Origin: an uncultured Shinella sp.
Lineage (GTDB): Bacteria; Pseudomonadota; Alphaproteobacteria; Rhizobiales; Rhizobiaceae
NCBI RefSeq assembly: GCF_946479415.1
Contig: NZ_CAMLFY010000099.1
Location: forward strand, 1 to 17,630
Length of the DNA: 17,630 nucleotides
Direction: 5' to 3'
Below the pieces are notes generated by a model. The model saw nothing but the letters and a program-made list of their open reading frames with translations. It was not told the DNA's origin and made no database searches. Below, one piece after another: positions 1 through 8,223 of this stretch (the stretch's first letter is position 1; every line of letters begins with the position of its first letter). A program made the position numbers and the translations under genes.

Positions 1-200
1 TTGATCAGGCTCTCCGCGCTCTCAAGAAGAAGATGCAGCGCGAAGGCATTTTCCGTGAAATGAAGATGCGCGACTACTACGAAAAGCCGTCGCAGAAGCG
101 TGCACGTGAAAAGGCCGAAGCCGTTCGTCGCGTTCGCAAGCTGGCCCGCAAGCGCGCCCAGCGCGAAGGCCTCGTTGGCGGCCGTCCGGGCGCCCGTTAA
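1..200 (+). CDS. rpsU: 30S ribosomal protein bS21 (3' end, truncated by window start)
   Basis: The open frame read from position 3 to the TAA at 198-200 gives a very basic protein tail starting [15 protein letters not shown] and continuing through [15 protein letters not shown] to a Gly-Arg-rich end GGRPGAR. This is the conserved body of small-subunit protein bS21, which sits near the anti-Shine-Dalgarno end of 16S rRNA and helps translation initiation. The C-terminal extension after the REGLV stretch is typical of alphaproteobacteria. The N-terminal few residues and the promoter lie outside the window. A strong intrinsic terminator follows 36 bases downstream, so this is the last gene of its transcript. 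Confidence 0.95.
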   Translation, partial: DQALRALKKKMQREGIFREMKMRDYYEKPSQKRAREKAEAVRRVRKLARKRAQREGLVGGRPGAR

Positions 201-236
201 TCAGCCGTCATTTCGACGCTTTCGGATGCAAGACCG

Positions 237-269
237 GGCGGGGGCGAACATTTCGCCGCCGCCTTTTTT
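237..269 (+). terminator. Intrinsic terminator of rpsU
   Basis: A 12-bp GC-rich stem (237-248 with 252-263, one G-G mismatch) closes a 3-base loop and is followed by six T residues (264-269). It lies just after the rpsU stop codon. Confidence 0.85.
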
Positions 270-419
270 GACATGAGTGGAAGGTTTTCACAGAAGTGAA
301 AGACTTCCCGTGCAATTCCGGGCGATATCGCTACGCACACTTGCCGGAATTGCTTTCAAGGTCGTAGCGTATGTCTTCGCGCATGAGGCGCGCAAGACGC
401 CCATTTTGAGGATTCGCAC

Positions 420-1310
420 TTGGACATGGCTGCATCTACCGGGTTCCCGATCGATCGTTTTCCCTCCTCGGCTGCCCGCATGCGCCGCCCCCTGATGGCT
501 GCCGTCGCCGCCACGTCGCTCGCGCTCCTTCTGGCAGGCTGCCAGTCGACGACCTCGACGGATGTGCTGAAGGTCGAGCGCGCGCAGGGCTCGCAGGAGA
601 ACATCGCTTCTCTCTCGGCCGTGATTTCCGCCAATCCGCAGGATCCGGAAGCCTATAACGTGCGCGGTTCGGCCTATGGCCGCGCCGGTGAAAACCGCCG
701 GGCACTGGAAGATTTCAACCGCGCCATCGAACTGAAGCCGCGCTTCTACCAGGCCTATGCCAACCGCGCGCTCGTCGAGCGCAGCATGGGTGACCAGGCG
801 CAGGCGGCGGCCGATTACAACACGGCACTGCAACTCAATCCGAGCTATGACGTGGCCTATATCGGCCGCGGCAATCTCTATCGCCAGGCCGGCCGTCTCG
901 ACGAAGCCTTCCGCGACTTCAACAAGGCGATCGAACTCGACACGACCGATCCGCGCGCCTACCACAATCGCGGTTTGATCTTCCAGGCACGCCGCCAGCA
1001 CGACAAGGCGATCGAGGACTTCTCGCGCGCCATCTCGCTTTCGCCGAACTCGGCCGAACCCTATAACGGCCGCGGTATTTCCTATGCGGCCAAGGGCGAC
1101 GACGACAACGCGTTCCAGGATTTCAACACCGCCATCAACCTCGACGGCAAGCTGGCGGAATCCTGGGCGAACCAGGCGCTGATCTACGAGCGCCGCGGCG
1201 AGATGAACAAAGCGTCGAAGTCCTATGCGCAGGCGCTGCGCCTCGACCCGAACTACGCCCCGGCCAAGGCCGGCCTCGCCCGCTCGAAGGGCGGCGCCCA
1301 GCCGAGCTGA
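420..1310 (+). CDS. Tetratricopeptide-repeat lipoprotein
   Basis: This 296-residue protein carries about six TPR units from roughly residue 75 to the end; each has the A-Y/N-RG-A-Y-G-DF-AI-L-P pattern. TPR arrays are protein-protein interaction scaffolds. Near the N-terminus is a basic stretch, a hydrophobic run and a lipobox LLAGC (Cys41), so the mature protein is probably a lipoprotein in the periplasm or outer membrane. The start is a choice: TTG at 420 has a GAGGA at 408-412 with 7-base spacing, whereas ATG at 480 (MRRPLMAAV) gives a textbook short lipoprotein signal but has no visible ribosome site; ATG 426 is also in frame. I favour 420 on spacing, giving 20 residues before the signal core. 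It is monocistronic, between the rpsU terminator and a shared terminator. The exact partner is unknown; NlpI-like roles are possible but not shown. Confidence 0.85.
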   Translation: MDMAASTGFPIDRFPSSAARMRRPLMAAVAATSLALLLAGCQSTTSTDVLKVERAQGSQENIASLSAVISANPQDPEAYNVRGSAYGRAGENRRALEDFNRAIELKPRFYQAYANRALVERSMGDQAQAAADYNTALQLNPSYDVAYIGRGNLYRQAGRLDEAFRDFNKAIELDTTDPRAYHNRGLIFQARRQHDKAIEDFSRAISLSPNSAEPYNGRGISYAAKGDDDNAFQDFNTAINLDGKLAESWANQALIYERRGEMNKASKSYAQALRLDPNYAPAKAGLARSKGGAQPS

Positions 1311-1335
1311 TATCAGGCGCGAATGAACGACAACA

Positions 1336-1365
1336 AAAAGCCCGCGATCATCTCGCGGGCTTTTT
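1336..1365. terminator. Bidirectional intrinsic terminator between TPR gene and pntB
   Basis: A perfect 12-bp stem (1336-1347 with 1353-1364) with a 5-base loop TCATC is flanked by A-run on the left and T-run on the right, so it can stop transcription from both the TPR gene (+) and the pnt operon (-). Confidence 0.85.
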
Positions 1366-1379
1366 CGTTTCCGAGTGAA

Positions 1380-1410
1380 CCCGACGCCGAAGCAATGCTT
1401 CGGCGTCGGG
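1380..1410 (-). terminator. Long perfect hairpin directly after pntB
   Basis: The arms 1380-1394 and 1396-1410 are perfect reverse complements (15 bases, one base between), only 7 bases past the pntB stop. There is no strong T-run on the minus side, so it may act as an RNA 3'-end stabiliser ahead of the second terminator at 1336-1365 rather than as the terminator itself. Confidence 0.6.
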
Positions 1411-1417
1411 TATTGTT

Positions 1418-2818
1418 TCAGTGATTCATGGCCTTGACGATATCGTCCGTCATCTTCTTGGCATCGCCAAGCAGCATCATCGTGCCGTCCTTGTAGAACA
1501 GCGTGTTGTCGATACCGGCATAGCCGGAACCGAGCGAACGCTTGACGAAGAGGCAGGTCTTGGCTTTGTCGACGTCGAGGATCGGCATGCCGTAGATCGG
1601 CGAGGACTTGTCGTCACGCGCTGCCGGGTTCGTCACATCGTTGGCGCCGATGACATAGGCGACATCAGCCTGCGCGAATTCCGAATTGATATCCTCAAGC
1701 TCGAACACTTCGTCATAGGGCACATTCGCCTCGGCGAGCAGCACGTTCATATGGCCCGGCATACGGCCGGCGACCGGATGGATCGCGTATTTCACCTCGA
1801 CGCCGTTCTTCTTCAGCGCATCGGCAAGTTCACGCACCGCGTGCTGCGCCTGTGCCACCGCCATGCCGTACCCGGGCACGATGATGACCTTCGAGGCGTT
1901 CGCCATCAGGAAGGCCGCGTCGTCGGCCGAGCCCTGCTTGACCGTGCGCTGCACGCCGTCATCGCTCGCCGCGGCACCGCTGTCGCCGCCGAAGCCGCCC
2001 AGGATGACCGAGATGAACGAGCGGTTCATGCCCTTGCACATGATGTAGGACAGGATCGCACCCGAGGAGCCGACCAATGCACCGGTGATGATCAGCGCGA
2101 GGTTGCCGAGCGTGAAGCCGATGCCGGCCGCCGCCCAACCCGAATAGGAGTTGAGCATGGAGACGACGACGGGCATGTCGGCGCCACCGATCGGCACGAT
2201 GAGCAGCACGCCGAGTGCCAGTGCCAGGATGACGATCAGCCAGAAGTCGAAATGGCTTTCCGACAGCGTCAGGCCGACGATGAAGAAGACGATCGCGGCG
2301 AGCAGCACGATGTTGATGACATGCCGGTAGGGCAGCATGATCGGCTTGCCGGACATGCGTCCGTCGAGCTTCAGGAAGGCGATGATCGAACCGGTGAAGG
2401 TGATCGCGCCGATGGCCGCACCGAGCGCCATTTCGACGAGCGCCTGACCATGGATTTCACCGACTTGGCCGATGCCGAAGGACACCGGCGAGTAGAGCGC
2501 GGCGGCGGCGACCAGCACGGCAGCAAGGCCGACGAGCGAGTGGAAGCCGGCGACGAGCTGCGGCATCGAGGTCATCGGGATCGAGCGGGCGATGTAGGCA
2601 CCCGCACCGCCACCGATGGCAAGCCCGAGCACGATGAGCACGAGGCCGCCGAAGGACGGCGTTGCCAGAAGCAGCGTCGTGCCGATGGCGATACCCATGC
2701 CGATCATGCCGAGCATGTTGCCGCGGCGGCTGGTCGTCGGATGCGACAGGCCGCGCAGGGCCATGATGAAGAGAACCCCGGAAACGAGGTAGAGGAAGGC
2801 TGCGAAGTTTGCGTTCAT
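1418..2818 (-). CDS. pntB: NAD(P) transhydrogenase subunit beta
   Basis: The 466-residue product is the beta subunit of proton-translocating transhydrogenase, which uses the proton gradient to reduce NADP+ with NADH in the inner membrane. Starting MNANFAAFLYLVSG, the first ~260 residues are a series of hydrophobic membrane helices (domain II). The C-terminal part is the NADP(H)-binding domain III, with GYGMAVAQAQHAV, the HPVAGRMPGHMNVLLAEA segment and VIGANDVTNPAA, all family hallmarks. Length matches the family (about 460). The frame is open further upstream, but the ATG at 2818 begins exactly at the conserved N-terminus and has a GTGAGGG upstream. It lies 10 bases after pntAB and ends the operon at two hairpins. 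Confidence 0.97.
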   Translation of the reverse strand: MNANFAAFLYLVSGVLFIMALRGLSHPTTSRRGNMLGMIGMGIAIGTTLLLATPSFGGLVLIVLGLAIGGGAGAYIARSIPMTSMPQLVAGFHSLVGLAAVLVAAAALYSPVSFGIGQVGEIHGQALVEMALGAAIGAITFTGSIIAFLKLDGRMSGKPIMLPYRHVINIVLLAAIVFFIVGLTLSESHFDFWLIVILALALGVLLIVPIGGADMPVVVSMLNSYSGWAAAGIGFTLGNLALIITGALVGSSGAILSYIMCKGMNRSFISVILGGFGGDSGAAASDDGVQRTVKQGSADDAAFLMANASKVIIVPGYGMAVAQAQHAVRELADALKKNGVEVKYAIHPVAGRMPGHMNVLLAEANVPYDEVFELEDINSEFAQADVAYVIGANDVTNPAARDDKSSPIYGMPILDVDKAKTCLFVKRSLGSGYAGIDNTLFYKDGTMMLLGDAKKMTDDIVKAMNH

Positions 2819-2828
2819 CGGGCCGCCC

Positions 2829-3239
2829 TCACTTCTCTTTTTTCTTGTACATCGCCAGCATGCGCTGGGTGACGAGGAAGCCGCCGAAGATGTTGACGGA
2901 GGCGAGGATGAGCGCGACGAAACCGAAACCGGTCGCAACACCCGAGAGCGAGATGCCGACGGCAAGCAGCGCGCCGACGACGATGACCGAGGAGATCGCG
3001 TTGGTGACAGCCATCAGCGGCGTGTGCAGCGCCGGCGTCACCGACCAGACGACGTAGTAGCCGACGAAGATCGACAGCACGAAGATCGCCAGACGGAAGA
3101 CGAAGGGATCGATCGCACCGCCGGAAACGCCATGGGCTGCGGCAGCGGCCGCATCGGGCACATATTCGGACGCCGCGCGAACGGCTTCGACAGCACGTTC
3201 GAGATCGGTGATTGCCTTGTCGAGAAGTTCGTTCGCCAT
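2829..3239 (-). CDS. pntAB: NAD(P) transhydrogenase subunit alpha, part 2 (membrane)
   Basis: This 136-residue protein is the membrane portion of the alpha subunit that is a separate gene in many alphaproteobacteria. It has an amphipathic N-terminal stretch ([20 protein letters not shown]), then helices including [22 protein letters not shown], the motif [18 protein letters not shown] that is diagnostic of PntA domain II, and a last helix ending in [14 protein letters not shown]. The ATG at 3239 overlaps the pntAA stop as TGATG and has GGAGG 7 bases upstream; a GTG one codon earlier is also in frame but too close to that site. Translational coupling with pntAA is likely, giving matched amounts of the subunits. 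Confidence 0.95.
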   Translation of the reverse strand: MANELLDKAITDLERAVEAVRAASEYVPDAAAAAAHGVSGGAIDPFVFRLAIFVLSIFVGYYVVWSVTPALHTPLMAVTNAISSVIVVGALLAVGISLSGVATGFGFVALILASVNIFGGFLVTQRMLAMYKKKEK

Positions 3240-4393
3240 CACTTGCCCTCCCCTTGCTGAACCGAGCCGCCGAAGTTCGGATGCACAACGGCGCCGCCGT
3301 TGGTCAGCATCGTCGCCTTGACGAGTTCATCCTCGACATTGACCGAAACCGATTTCGTTTCCTTGTCGACCATCGTCTCGAGGAAGGTGATGAGGTTCTT
3401 GGCATAGAGTGCGGATGCGGAGGCCGCGATGCGGCCGGGGACGTTGAGATAGCCGATGACCCTGACGCCCTCGACTTCGACGACCTTGCCAGGCTCCGAG
3501 CCCTCGATATTGCCGCCGCGTTCGACCGCAAGGTCGACGACGACGGAACCGGTCTTCATAGCCGACAGCATCTGGCGCGTCACGAGACGCGGTGCCGGAC
3601 GGCCGGGAATGAGCGCGGTGGTGATGACGATATCCTGCTTGGCGATGTGCTCGGCCACGAGGGCCGCCTGTTTCGCCTGATATTCTTTCGACATCTCTTT
3701 CGCATAGCCGCCGGCGGTTTCGGCGGCCTTGAACTCGTCGTCCTCGACGGCGATGAATTTCGCGCCGAGCGAGGCGACCTGTTCCTTTGCGGCCGGGCGA
3801 ACGTCCGTCGCGGAAACGGCAGCGCCGAGGCGGCGGGCGGTTGCGATGGCCTGAAGGCCGGCGACGCCTGCCCCCATGACGAAGACCTTGGCGGCAGGAA
3901 CGGTGCCGGCGGCGGTCATCATCATCGGCATGGCGCGGTCGAATTCATGAGCCGCGTCGATGACGGCCTGATAGCCGGCAAGGTTGGCCTGCGAGGACAG
4001 GATGTCCATCGACTGGGCGCGCGTGATGCGCGGCATCAATTCCATGGCGAAGGTGGTGAGGCCGGCCTTGGCCATCTCGGCGATGGCGGCCTCGTTGCCG
4101 TAGGGATCCATCGTGGCGATGACGATGGCGCCGGACTTGTAGGTCGCGATCTCGGCCGCGGTTGGCCGTCGCACCTTAAGCACGACGTCGGCGGCATTCG
4201 CCTCGCCCGCGCCCACGATGCGCGCCCCGGCAGCCTCGTAGTCGGCATCCAGGATTCGGGACCGAAGCCCCGCACCGGTCTCGACGATCACGTCGAGCCC
4301 CAGGCTCTTCATTTTCTTGACTGTTTCAACGGAACCCGCGACGCGGCCCTCCGCTGCATCACTTTCCCGTGCTATAAAAACACACTGACTCAA
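3239..4393 (-). CDS. pntAA: NAD(P) transhydrogenase subunit alpha, part 1 (NAD-binding)
   Basis: This cytoplasmic domain-I protein binds NAD(H). It has the alanine-dehydrogenase/PNT N-terminal domain ([21 protein letters not shown]), then the Rossmann motif [20 protein letters not shown], and the mobile-loop region [21 protein letters not shown]. The reading frame has no ATG at the conserved N-terminus; the best start is TTG at 4393 ([12 protein letters not shown]), because a GGAGGA at 4401-4406 sits 7 bases upstream. That gives 384 residues, normal for the split form. An upstream ATG at 4432 is in frame but would add residues not seen in the family and has no such site. It is the second gene of the cox4-like/pnt operon, 89 bases after the cox4-like stop. 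Confidence 0.95.
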   Translation of the reverse strand: MSQCVFIARESDAAEGRVAGSVETVKKMKSLGLDVIVETGAGLRSRILDADYEAAGARIVGAGEANAADVVLKVRRPTAAEIATYKSGAIVIATMDPYGNEAAIAEMAKAGLTTFAMELMPRITRAQSMDILSSQANLAGYQAVIDAAHEFDRAMPMMMTAAGTVPAAKVFVMGAGVAGLQAIATARRLGAAVSATDVRPAAKEQVASLGAKFIAVEDDEFKAAETAGGYAKEMSKEYQAKQAALVAEHIAKQDIVITTALIPGRPAPRLVTRQMLSAMKTGSVVVDLAVERGGNIEGSEPGKVVEVEGVRVIGYLNVPGRIAASASALYAKNLITFLETMVDKETKSVSVNVEDELVKATMLTNGGAVVHPNFGGSVQQGEGK

Positions 4394-4400
4394 ACCGTGG

Positions 4401-4406
4401 TCCTCC
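4401..4406 (-). promoter_or_regulatory. Ribosome binding site that fixes the pntAA TTG start
   Basis: On the minus strand this reads GGAGGA, with 7 bases to the TTG at 4393-4391. It is the reason for preferring the TTG over the ATG at 4432. Confidence 0.7.
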
Positions 4407-4431
4407 CCCCGAGACTGGCCGTGTAGGATCA

Positions 4432-4449
4432 CGGCGCCGAATGGCGCCG
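4432..4449 (-). other. Small GC hairpin in the cox4-like/pntAA gap
   Basis: CGGCGCC (4432-4438) pairs with GGCGCCG (4443-4449) around a 4-base loop. There is no T-run, so it is not a clear terminator; it might attenuate or stabilise the operon mRNA between the first and second genes. Confidence 0.35.
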
Positions 4450-4482
4450 CGACAAGCTGCAGATGAAATGCAGTTGTTCAGA

Positions 4483-4707
4483 TCAACGAAGCAGGATGAA
4501 CCCGACGACGTTGAGAATGATGAGCAGCAGCGTCGCGCTGAAGAAGCCGGCGCTGGTGAAGAAACCGGCAGCCATGGCGATCAGCAGTGCAACGCAGAAC
4601 AGCGTGCCGTACTTGGCGCCGGCGATGAACAGGTTGTAGGTCTTCTCGTGCTCGGGATAATCCATCGGCGCGCCCATTTCGACCGGTCCGGAATGATGTT
4701 CAGCCAT
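4483..4707 (-). CDS. aa3-type cytochrome c oxidase subunit IV-like small membrane protein
   Basis: The 74-residue product starts MAEHHSGPVEMGAPMDYPEHEKTY, the conserved front of the short bacterial aa3 oxidase subunit IV family (the COX4_pro_2 type). Two hydrophobic helices follow (roughly residues 29-48 and 52-73). Known members are non-catalytic subunits of the inner-membrane aa3 oxidase. The ATG at 4707 has AGGAGAAGG upstream; a longer frame to 4746 lacks both the site and the conserved N-terminus. It heads the operon with pntAA, pntAB and pntB, an arrangement I recall from other rhizobia. Whether it really joins the oxidase here, or serves the neighbouring transhydrogenase, cannot be told from the sequence. 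Confidence 0.85.
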   Translation of the reverse strand: MAEHHSGPVEMGAPMDYPEHEKTYNLFIAGAKYGTLFCVALLIAMAAGFFTSAGFFSATLLLIILNVVGFILLR

Positions 4708-4903
4708 AGTACCTTCTCCTAAGCACCCGCACCCCAGCCGGAACACTCCACCCGATGGCGCCTAAATTCTCCCGAAACCGAAGCGGCCGGGTTTTTCCCT
4801 CATGCGCGAAAGCGCCTTGTCTTTCAGGCCATACACAATGGACAGGCAAAGCGCAACGGCAAGGACGGGAGAGGTTCTGCACCTGTATCGTTTCCGAAAC
4901 GGA

Positions 4904-4933
4904 ACGGGCCGGTTTCTTTCGAAACCGGCCCGT
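4904..4933 (-). terminator. Hairpin terminator after the FeeM-like gene
   Basis: A perfect 13-bp stem (4904-4916 with 4921-4933) and a 4-base loop lie 22 bases past the stop of the minus-strand gene at 4956. On the minus strand it is followed by a modest T/C-rich run, so termination is probable but the T-tract is weak. Confidence 0.6.
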
Positions 4934-4955
4934 CTGCGACATCGGGACGCGTGTA

Positions 4956-5729
4956 TCAACCCGCGAAGGCGCTGCCTGAAAGCTGGATCCGGCCTTCGCC
5001 GAAATGTGCCCGGCGCGCGGTCGGGCGCACGGTCAGCGGGCTGGATGACAGATCATCGCCGCGTGCGAACATCATTCTGCGCTCATAGGGTTCCGATTTG
5101 AAGAACGGGAAGCGTTTGTAGAGCGACGGCAGCGTCTCCTTCACATTCGTCGCCAGCAGCATCAGGTCGATGATGAACTTGCCCTGGTTGCTCTTCGGGG
5201 AAGCGACGAAGTCAGCGTCGAAAACGCGCTTGTAGAAGGCCGAATGCGCAGGCTTGACCATCTGCACGCAGCGGTCCGTCTGGAAGTAGTCCGTTGCCAT
5301 CGTCGCGATGCGCAGCGTCAGATACGGGATTGCCGGCATCTCGCTCCAGATTTCCGGATCGGCCGCAAGGCGCACCGGATCGATCAGCGACATGCCCGCA
5401 TCGAGGAAGGCATTGATCTCATCCGGGAAAACCTTGCCCGAGGAGGTGACGCGATGATCGGGCGTCACATGATGCAGGCGCACCGTCGAGATCAGACGCT
5501 CTTCGTAATAGATGCCGAAGACATAGGCATGGCTGTCGAAGTCGGAATCGTCGATCAGCAGCGACTGCTCGCCGAGATGCATGACGGCGCCGGCCTTGTA
5601 GGCCTTGTAGCGGATGCGGGCGACATCTTCCATATCCTCGCCGGTTTCGACCCGACGGTACTCGATCCTGTCGAGCAGCCCGAGAAGCTTGTCCGAAAAG
5701 CGATTGGTTACCGTCTCTACGCTGGCCAT
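4956..5729 (-). CDS. FeeM-like N-acyltransferase (GNAT fold)
   Basis: The 257-residue protein resembles the N-acyl amino acid synthase FeeM / autoinducer-synthase branch of GNAT acyltransferases. The core runs from IEYRRVETGEDMEDVARIRYKAY (about residues 21-43), through GIYYEERLISTVRLHHV and DPVRLAADPEIW, to IPYLTLRIATMATDYF and a segment MVKPAHSAFYKRVF, an order typical of that branch. Such enzymes transfer an acyl group, often from acyl-ACP, to an amine; the substrate here is unknown. ATG 5729 is the best start; 30 additional in-frame residues upstream are not family-like. No signal peptide, so cytoplasmic. A perfect TTAA-N7-TTAA box lies about 100 bases upstream, suggesting cell-cycle control. 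The gene stands alone, between a c-di-GMP gene and the pnt operon. Confidence 0.6.
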   Translation of the reverse strand: MASVETVTNRFSDKLLGLLDRIEYRRVETGEDMEDVARIRYKAYKAGAVMHLGEQSLLIDDSDFDSHAYVFGIYYEERLISTVRLHHVTPDHRVTSSGKVFPDEINAFLDAGMSLIDPVRLAADPEIWSEMPAIPYLTLRIATMATDYFQTDRCVQMVKPAHSAFYKRVFDADFVASPKSNQGKFIIDLMLLATNVKETLPSLYKRFPFFKSEPYERRMMFARGDDLSSSPLTVRPTARRAHFGEGRIQLSGSAFAG

Positions 5730-5828
5730 TGTGCCCGTACCCCGATTGAAAAAGACCGGCAGCCACCGAGCCGCCGTCATAACAATCGCCGATATAAGAC
5801 AATTTGTGTAAAATACCATTCATTAACC

Positions 5829-5843
5829 TTAATGAGTGGTTAA
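5829..5843 (-). promoter_or_regulatory. CtrA-type binding site upstream of the FeeM-like gene
   Basis: The sequence is TTAA-TGAGTGG-TTAA, an exact fit to the TTAA-N7-TTAA consensus of the alphaproteobacterial cell-cycle regulator CtrA. A third TTAA lies at 5823-5826. The site is about 100 bases before the ATG at 5729, with a weak candidate -35 (TTGTCT on the minus strand, 5797-5802) between. Confidence 0.5.
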
Positions 5844-5860
5844 CGCTAAATTTCGAAACA

Positions 5861-5877
5861 CTGATGTATTGCATCAG
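5861..5877 (-). terminator. Weak hairpin after the GGDEF-EAL gene
   Basis: CTGATG (5861-5866) and CATCAG (5872-5877) form a 6-bp stem with a 5-base loop, 34 bases past the stop of the minus-strand gene at 5911. The stem is short and the T-run poor, so this is a tentative terminator. Confidence 0.3.
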
Positions 5878-5910
5878 GTTCAGACATCATGAGAGCGGTG
5901 GGCTAGGAGA

Positions 5911-8223
5911 TCAGGCGACGCGACGGCCGCGGCGGGTGGTGGAGCCGTCCGATTTGCGGGCAAGCGTCTCGTAGAGATCGCGAAGCGCATCCAGCGACAT
6001 CGGCGCGGCAAAGACGTAGCCCTGTACGAGATCGGCACACTGATGCTTGTTGATCAGCGCCAGTTGTTCGCGCGTCTCGACACCTTCGATGACGATGCTC
6101 AGGCCAAGTTCGCGGGAGAGATTGACCGTGCCGCGCAGCAGCTTGAAGCGGCGCGGGTCTTCGCCGATATTGCGAACGAAGGACCGATCGATCTTGATGA
6201 CGTCGAGCGGCAGCTGGTCGAGATAGCTGAGGCTGGAATAGCCCGTGCCGAAATCGTCGATGGCGATGGTGATGCCGCGGGCGCGCAGCTCCTGCAGGAT
6301 CGCCTGAACCTTCACCGGCTCTTCCATCAGGCAGCTTTCGGTGACTTCCAGATGCAGCCGGTGCGGCTCGAGCCCTGACGCTTGCAGCGCTTCGGCGACG
6401 AGATCGATGATGCCGTTGCCGCGCAGATCCTGCACCGACAGATTGACCGACACGCTCATATGGCCGGGCCACGTCGCGCAATCCGCGCAGGCGCGCATGA
6501 TCATGAAACGCGTGATATCGGAGACGATACCCATCTCCTCCGCGATCTGGATGAAGATGTTCGGCGCGACTGGGCCGCGCTCGGGATGCGTCCAGCGCGA
6601 AAGGGCCTCGCAGCACTCGATGCGGGATCCATCCGGCACGAACATCGGCTGGTAGGCGACGGACAGAGCATTGTCGGCAAGCGCCTTGCGCAGGTCGTCC
6701 TTCAGCTTCTGCCGATCGACATAACGCGCGTCCATCTCCTGTTCGAAGAGCGTAAAGCCGCCCTTGGCACGCGACTTGGTTTCGAAGAGCGCGAGGTCCG
6801 CACGGATCTGCATCTCCTCCAGGCGGAAATCGGTGCTCGGCACGGTGACGCTGCCGGCCGAGAAAGACACCTGAAGCGTCACACCGTCGAAAGCATAGGT
6901 GCCGCACAGCTGTTCGTGGATGCGGCGCATGCGGCTTTCGAGGTCGCGTCGGTTCGTCTCGTTGGGGAAGAACAGGATGAATTCGTCGCCCATCAGGTGG
7001 CCGGCGATCGCCTTGCCGGCTTCGAACCGGCGCAGGCGCTCGGCGATGGCGCAGAGCAACCGGTCGCCGGTGACATGGCCCTTCATGTCGTTGACATGCT
7101 TGAAGTCATCGACGTCGAGAACCATGAAGCCGACGGTGCCGGGCTTCTTGCGCTCCGCTAGCGCCTCCTGCACGAGATCGGAGAAATACGTGCGGTTCGG
7201 CAGGCCGGTGAGACTGTCGTAGCGCACCATGTGCAAGATCTTCTTTTCCGCCCGCACGCGGGCCGTCACGTCCTCGAAAATCAGCACGGCGCCGCCGTTC
7301 TCGCGCGGCGAAGCGGTAAATTCCAGATAGAGCCCGTCCGTGACCTGCACGAGCGCGCGGGACCGCTCCCCCTTCAGCAGCTCATCGAGCTGGCGAAGGA
7401 TCGTCTTGCTCTGCTCGGCATTGAAGAACGTATTGCGCACGCCGAATCGCAGGACCACGTCGAGATGGCAATCCTTCAGCCGCTCCTGATTGCCGAGATG
7501 CAGGAGTTCACAGGCCCGGCGGTTGGCGACGAGGATGCGGTGGTCGGCATCCAGCATGAACAGGCCATGCGGCATATTGTTGAGCGCGGTGTCGAAACGA
7601 TCGGCGATGATCGAGACCTCGCGCCGTGCCAGCACGTTCTTGTAGAGGAATTCCCGCACGCCGTTCGCCATCATGCGCGTCGTCATCACGAAAGGCAGGA
7701 TGAGAACCGCAAGCACCGCATGGTAGAAATCCTGCAGGCCCAGAAAGCCGACCACCATCGGGAAACACGCGGAAAACGTCATATAATCGACGGCACGCTT
7801 CGAGCCGCAGTTTCGGCCGACGACCGAAACCATGGTGGCGAGCGTCACCGCAATCGTCGCGAGCTCCGCGAAACTATCGCGGCTGAAGAGCAGGCTGTAG
7901 CCGCAGGCCGTGCCAAGGGCGAGCGTCGTGCCGACGGCACCGAGATTGTACCAGTTCTCCCAGTAGCGGATGCCGTCCATATCGAGCGCCGCCTGGTCCA
8001 CCCGGTCGAAATGGCGCATGCCCACGGCACGCGTCGACCAGATGGCGATGACGAGGCCGCTCCAGACGAGGAAAAAGGGATCGGCAGTTTTGGCGTAAAC
8101 GAAGGAGAACGTGATGACATGCGAAATCATGCCCACGAAAAGGGTCTGGCGGTTCCCGTACAACGAGCTGACGAACGAAAGGTACACATCAGCTGGCAGT
8201 GTGTTTTGACCCTTATCCTTCAT
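5911..8223 (-). CDS. Membrane-anchored PAS-GGDEF-EAL c-di-GMP signalling protein
   Basis: The 770-residue protein has a hydrophobic N-terminal sensor region of several membrane helices (about residues 25-190), a PAS domain (about 206-325), a GGDEF domain (about 335-490) and an EAL domain (about 500-755). The EAL part looks catalytically complete: EAL at 539-541, NLS, EVTES, DDFGTGYSSL at 656-665, KID at 677-679, EGVET at 713-717 and QGY. The GGDEF part keeps the metal/nucleotide motif DVDDFKHVND but the signature reads MGDEF (411-415), with Met for the first Gly, and there is no RxxD inhibitory site before it. I infer a c-di-GMP phosphodiesterase with a degenerate or regulatory cyclase domain. 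It is an inner-membrane protein starting at ATG 8223 with AGGGAG upstream. Partner genes are not evident. Confidence 0.93.
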   Translation of the reverse strand: MKDKGQNTLPADVYLSFVSSLYGNRQTLFVGMISHVITFSFVYAKTADPFFLVWSGLVIAIWSTRAVGMRHFDRVDQAALDMDGIRYWENWYNLGAVGTTLALGTACGYSLLFSRDSFAELATIAVTLATMVSVVGRNCGSKRAVDYMTFSACFPMVVGFLGLQDFYHAVLAVLILPFVMTTRMMANGVREFLYKNVLARREVSIIADRFDTALNNMPHGLFMLDADHRILVANRRACELLHLGNQERLKDCHLDVVLRFGVRNTFFNAEQSKTILRQLDELLKGERSRALVQVTDGLYLEFTASPRENGGAVLIFEDVTARVRAEKKILHMVRYDSLTGLPNRTYFSDLVQEALAERKKPGTVGFMVLDVDDFKHVNDMKGHVTGDRLLCAIAERLRRFEAGKAIAGHLMGDEFILFFPNETNRRDLESRMRRIHEQLCGTYAFDGVTLQVSFSAGSVTVPSTDFRLEEMQIRADLALFETKSRAKGGFTLFEQEMDARYVDRQKLKDDLRKALADNALSVAYQPMFVPDGSRIECCEALSRWTHPERGPVAPNIFIQIAEEMGIVSDITRFMIMRACADCATWPGHMSVSVNLSVQDLRGNGIIDLVAEALQASGLEPHRLHLEVTESCLMEEPVKVQAILQELRARGITIAIDDFGTGYSSLSYLDQLPLDVIKIDRSFVRNIGEDPRRFKLLRGTVNLSRELGLSIVIEGVETREQLALINKHQCADLVQGYVFAAPMSLDALRDLYETLARKSDGSTTRRGRRVA

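Noticed and set aside
1421..2872. 483-codon open frame opposite pntB
   Set aside because: It is the antisense of a clear pntB; its composition (Asp, His, Arg rich) is that of a high-GC reverse frame and no domain is visible.
4755..4979. Short open frames in the gap between the cox4-like and FeeM-like genes
   Set aside because: They overlap the terminator hairpin and lack ribosome sites and recognisable sequence.
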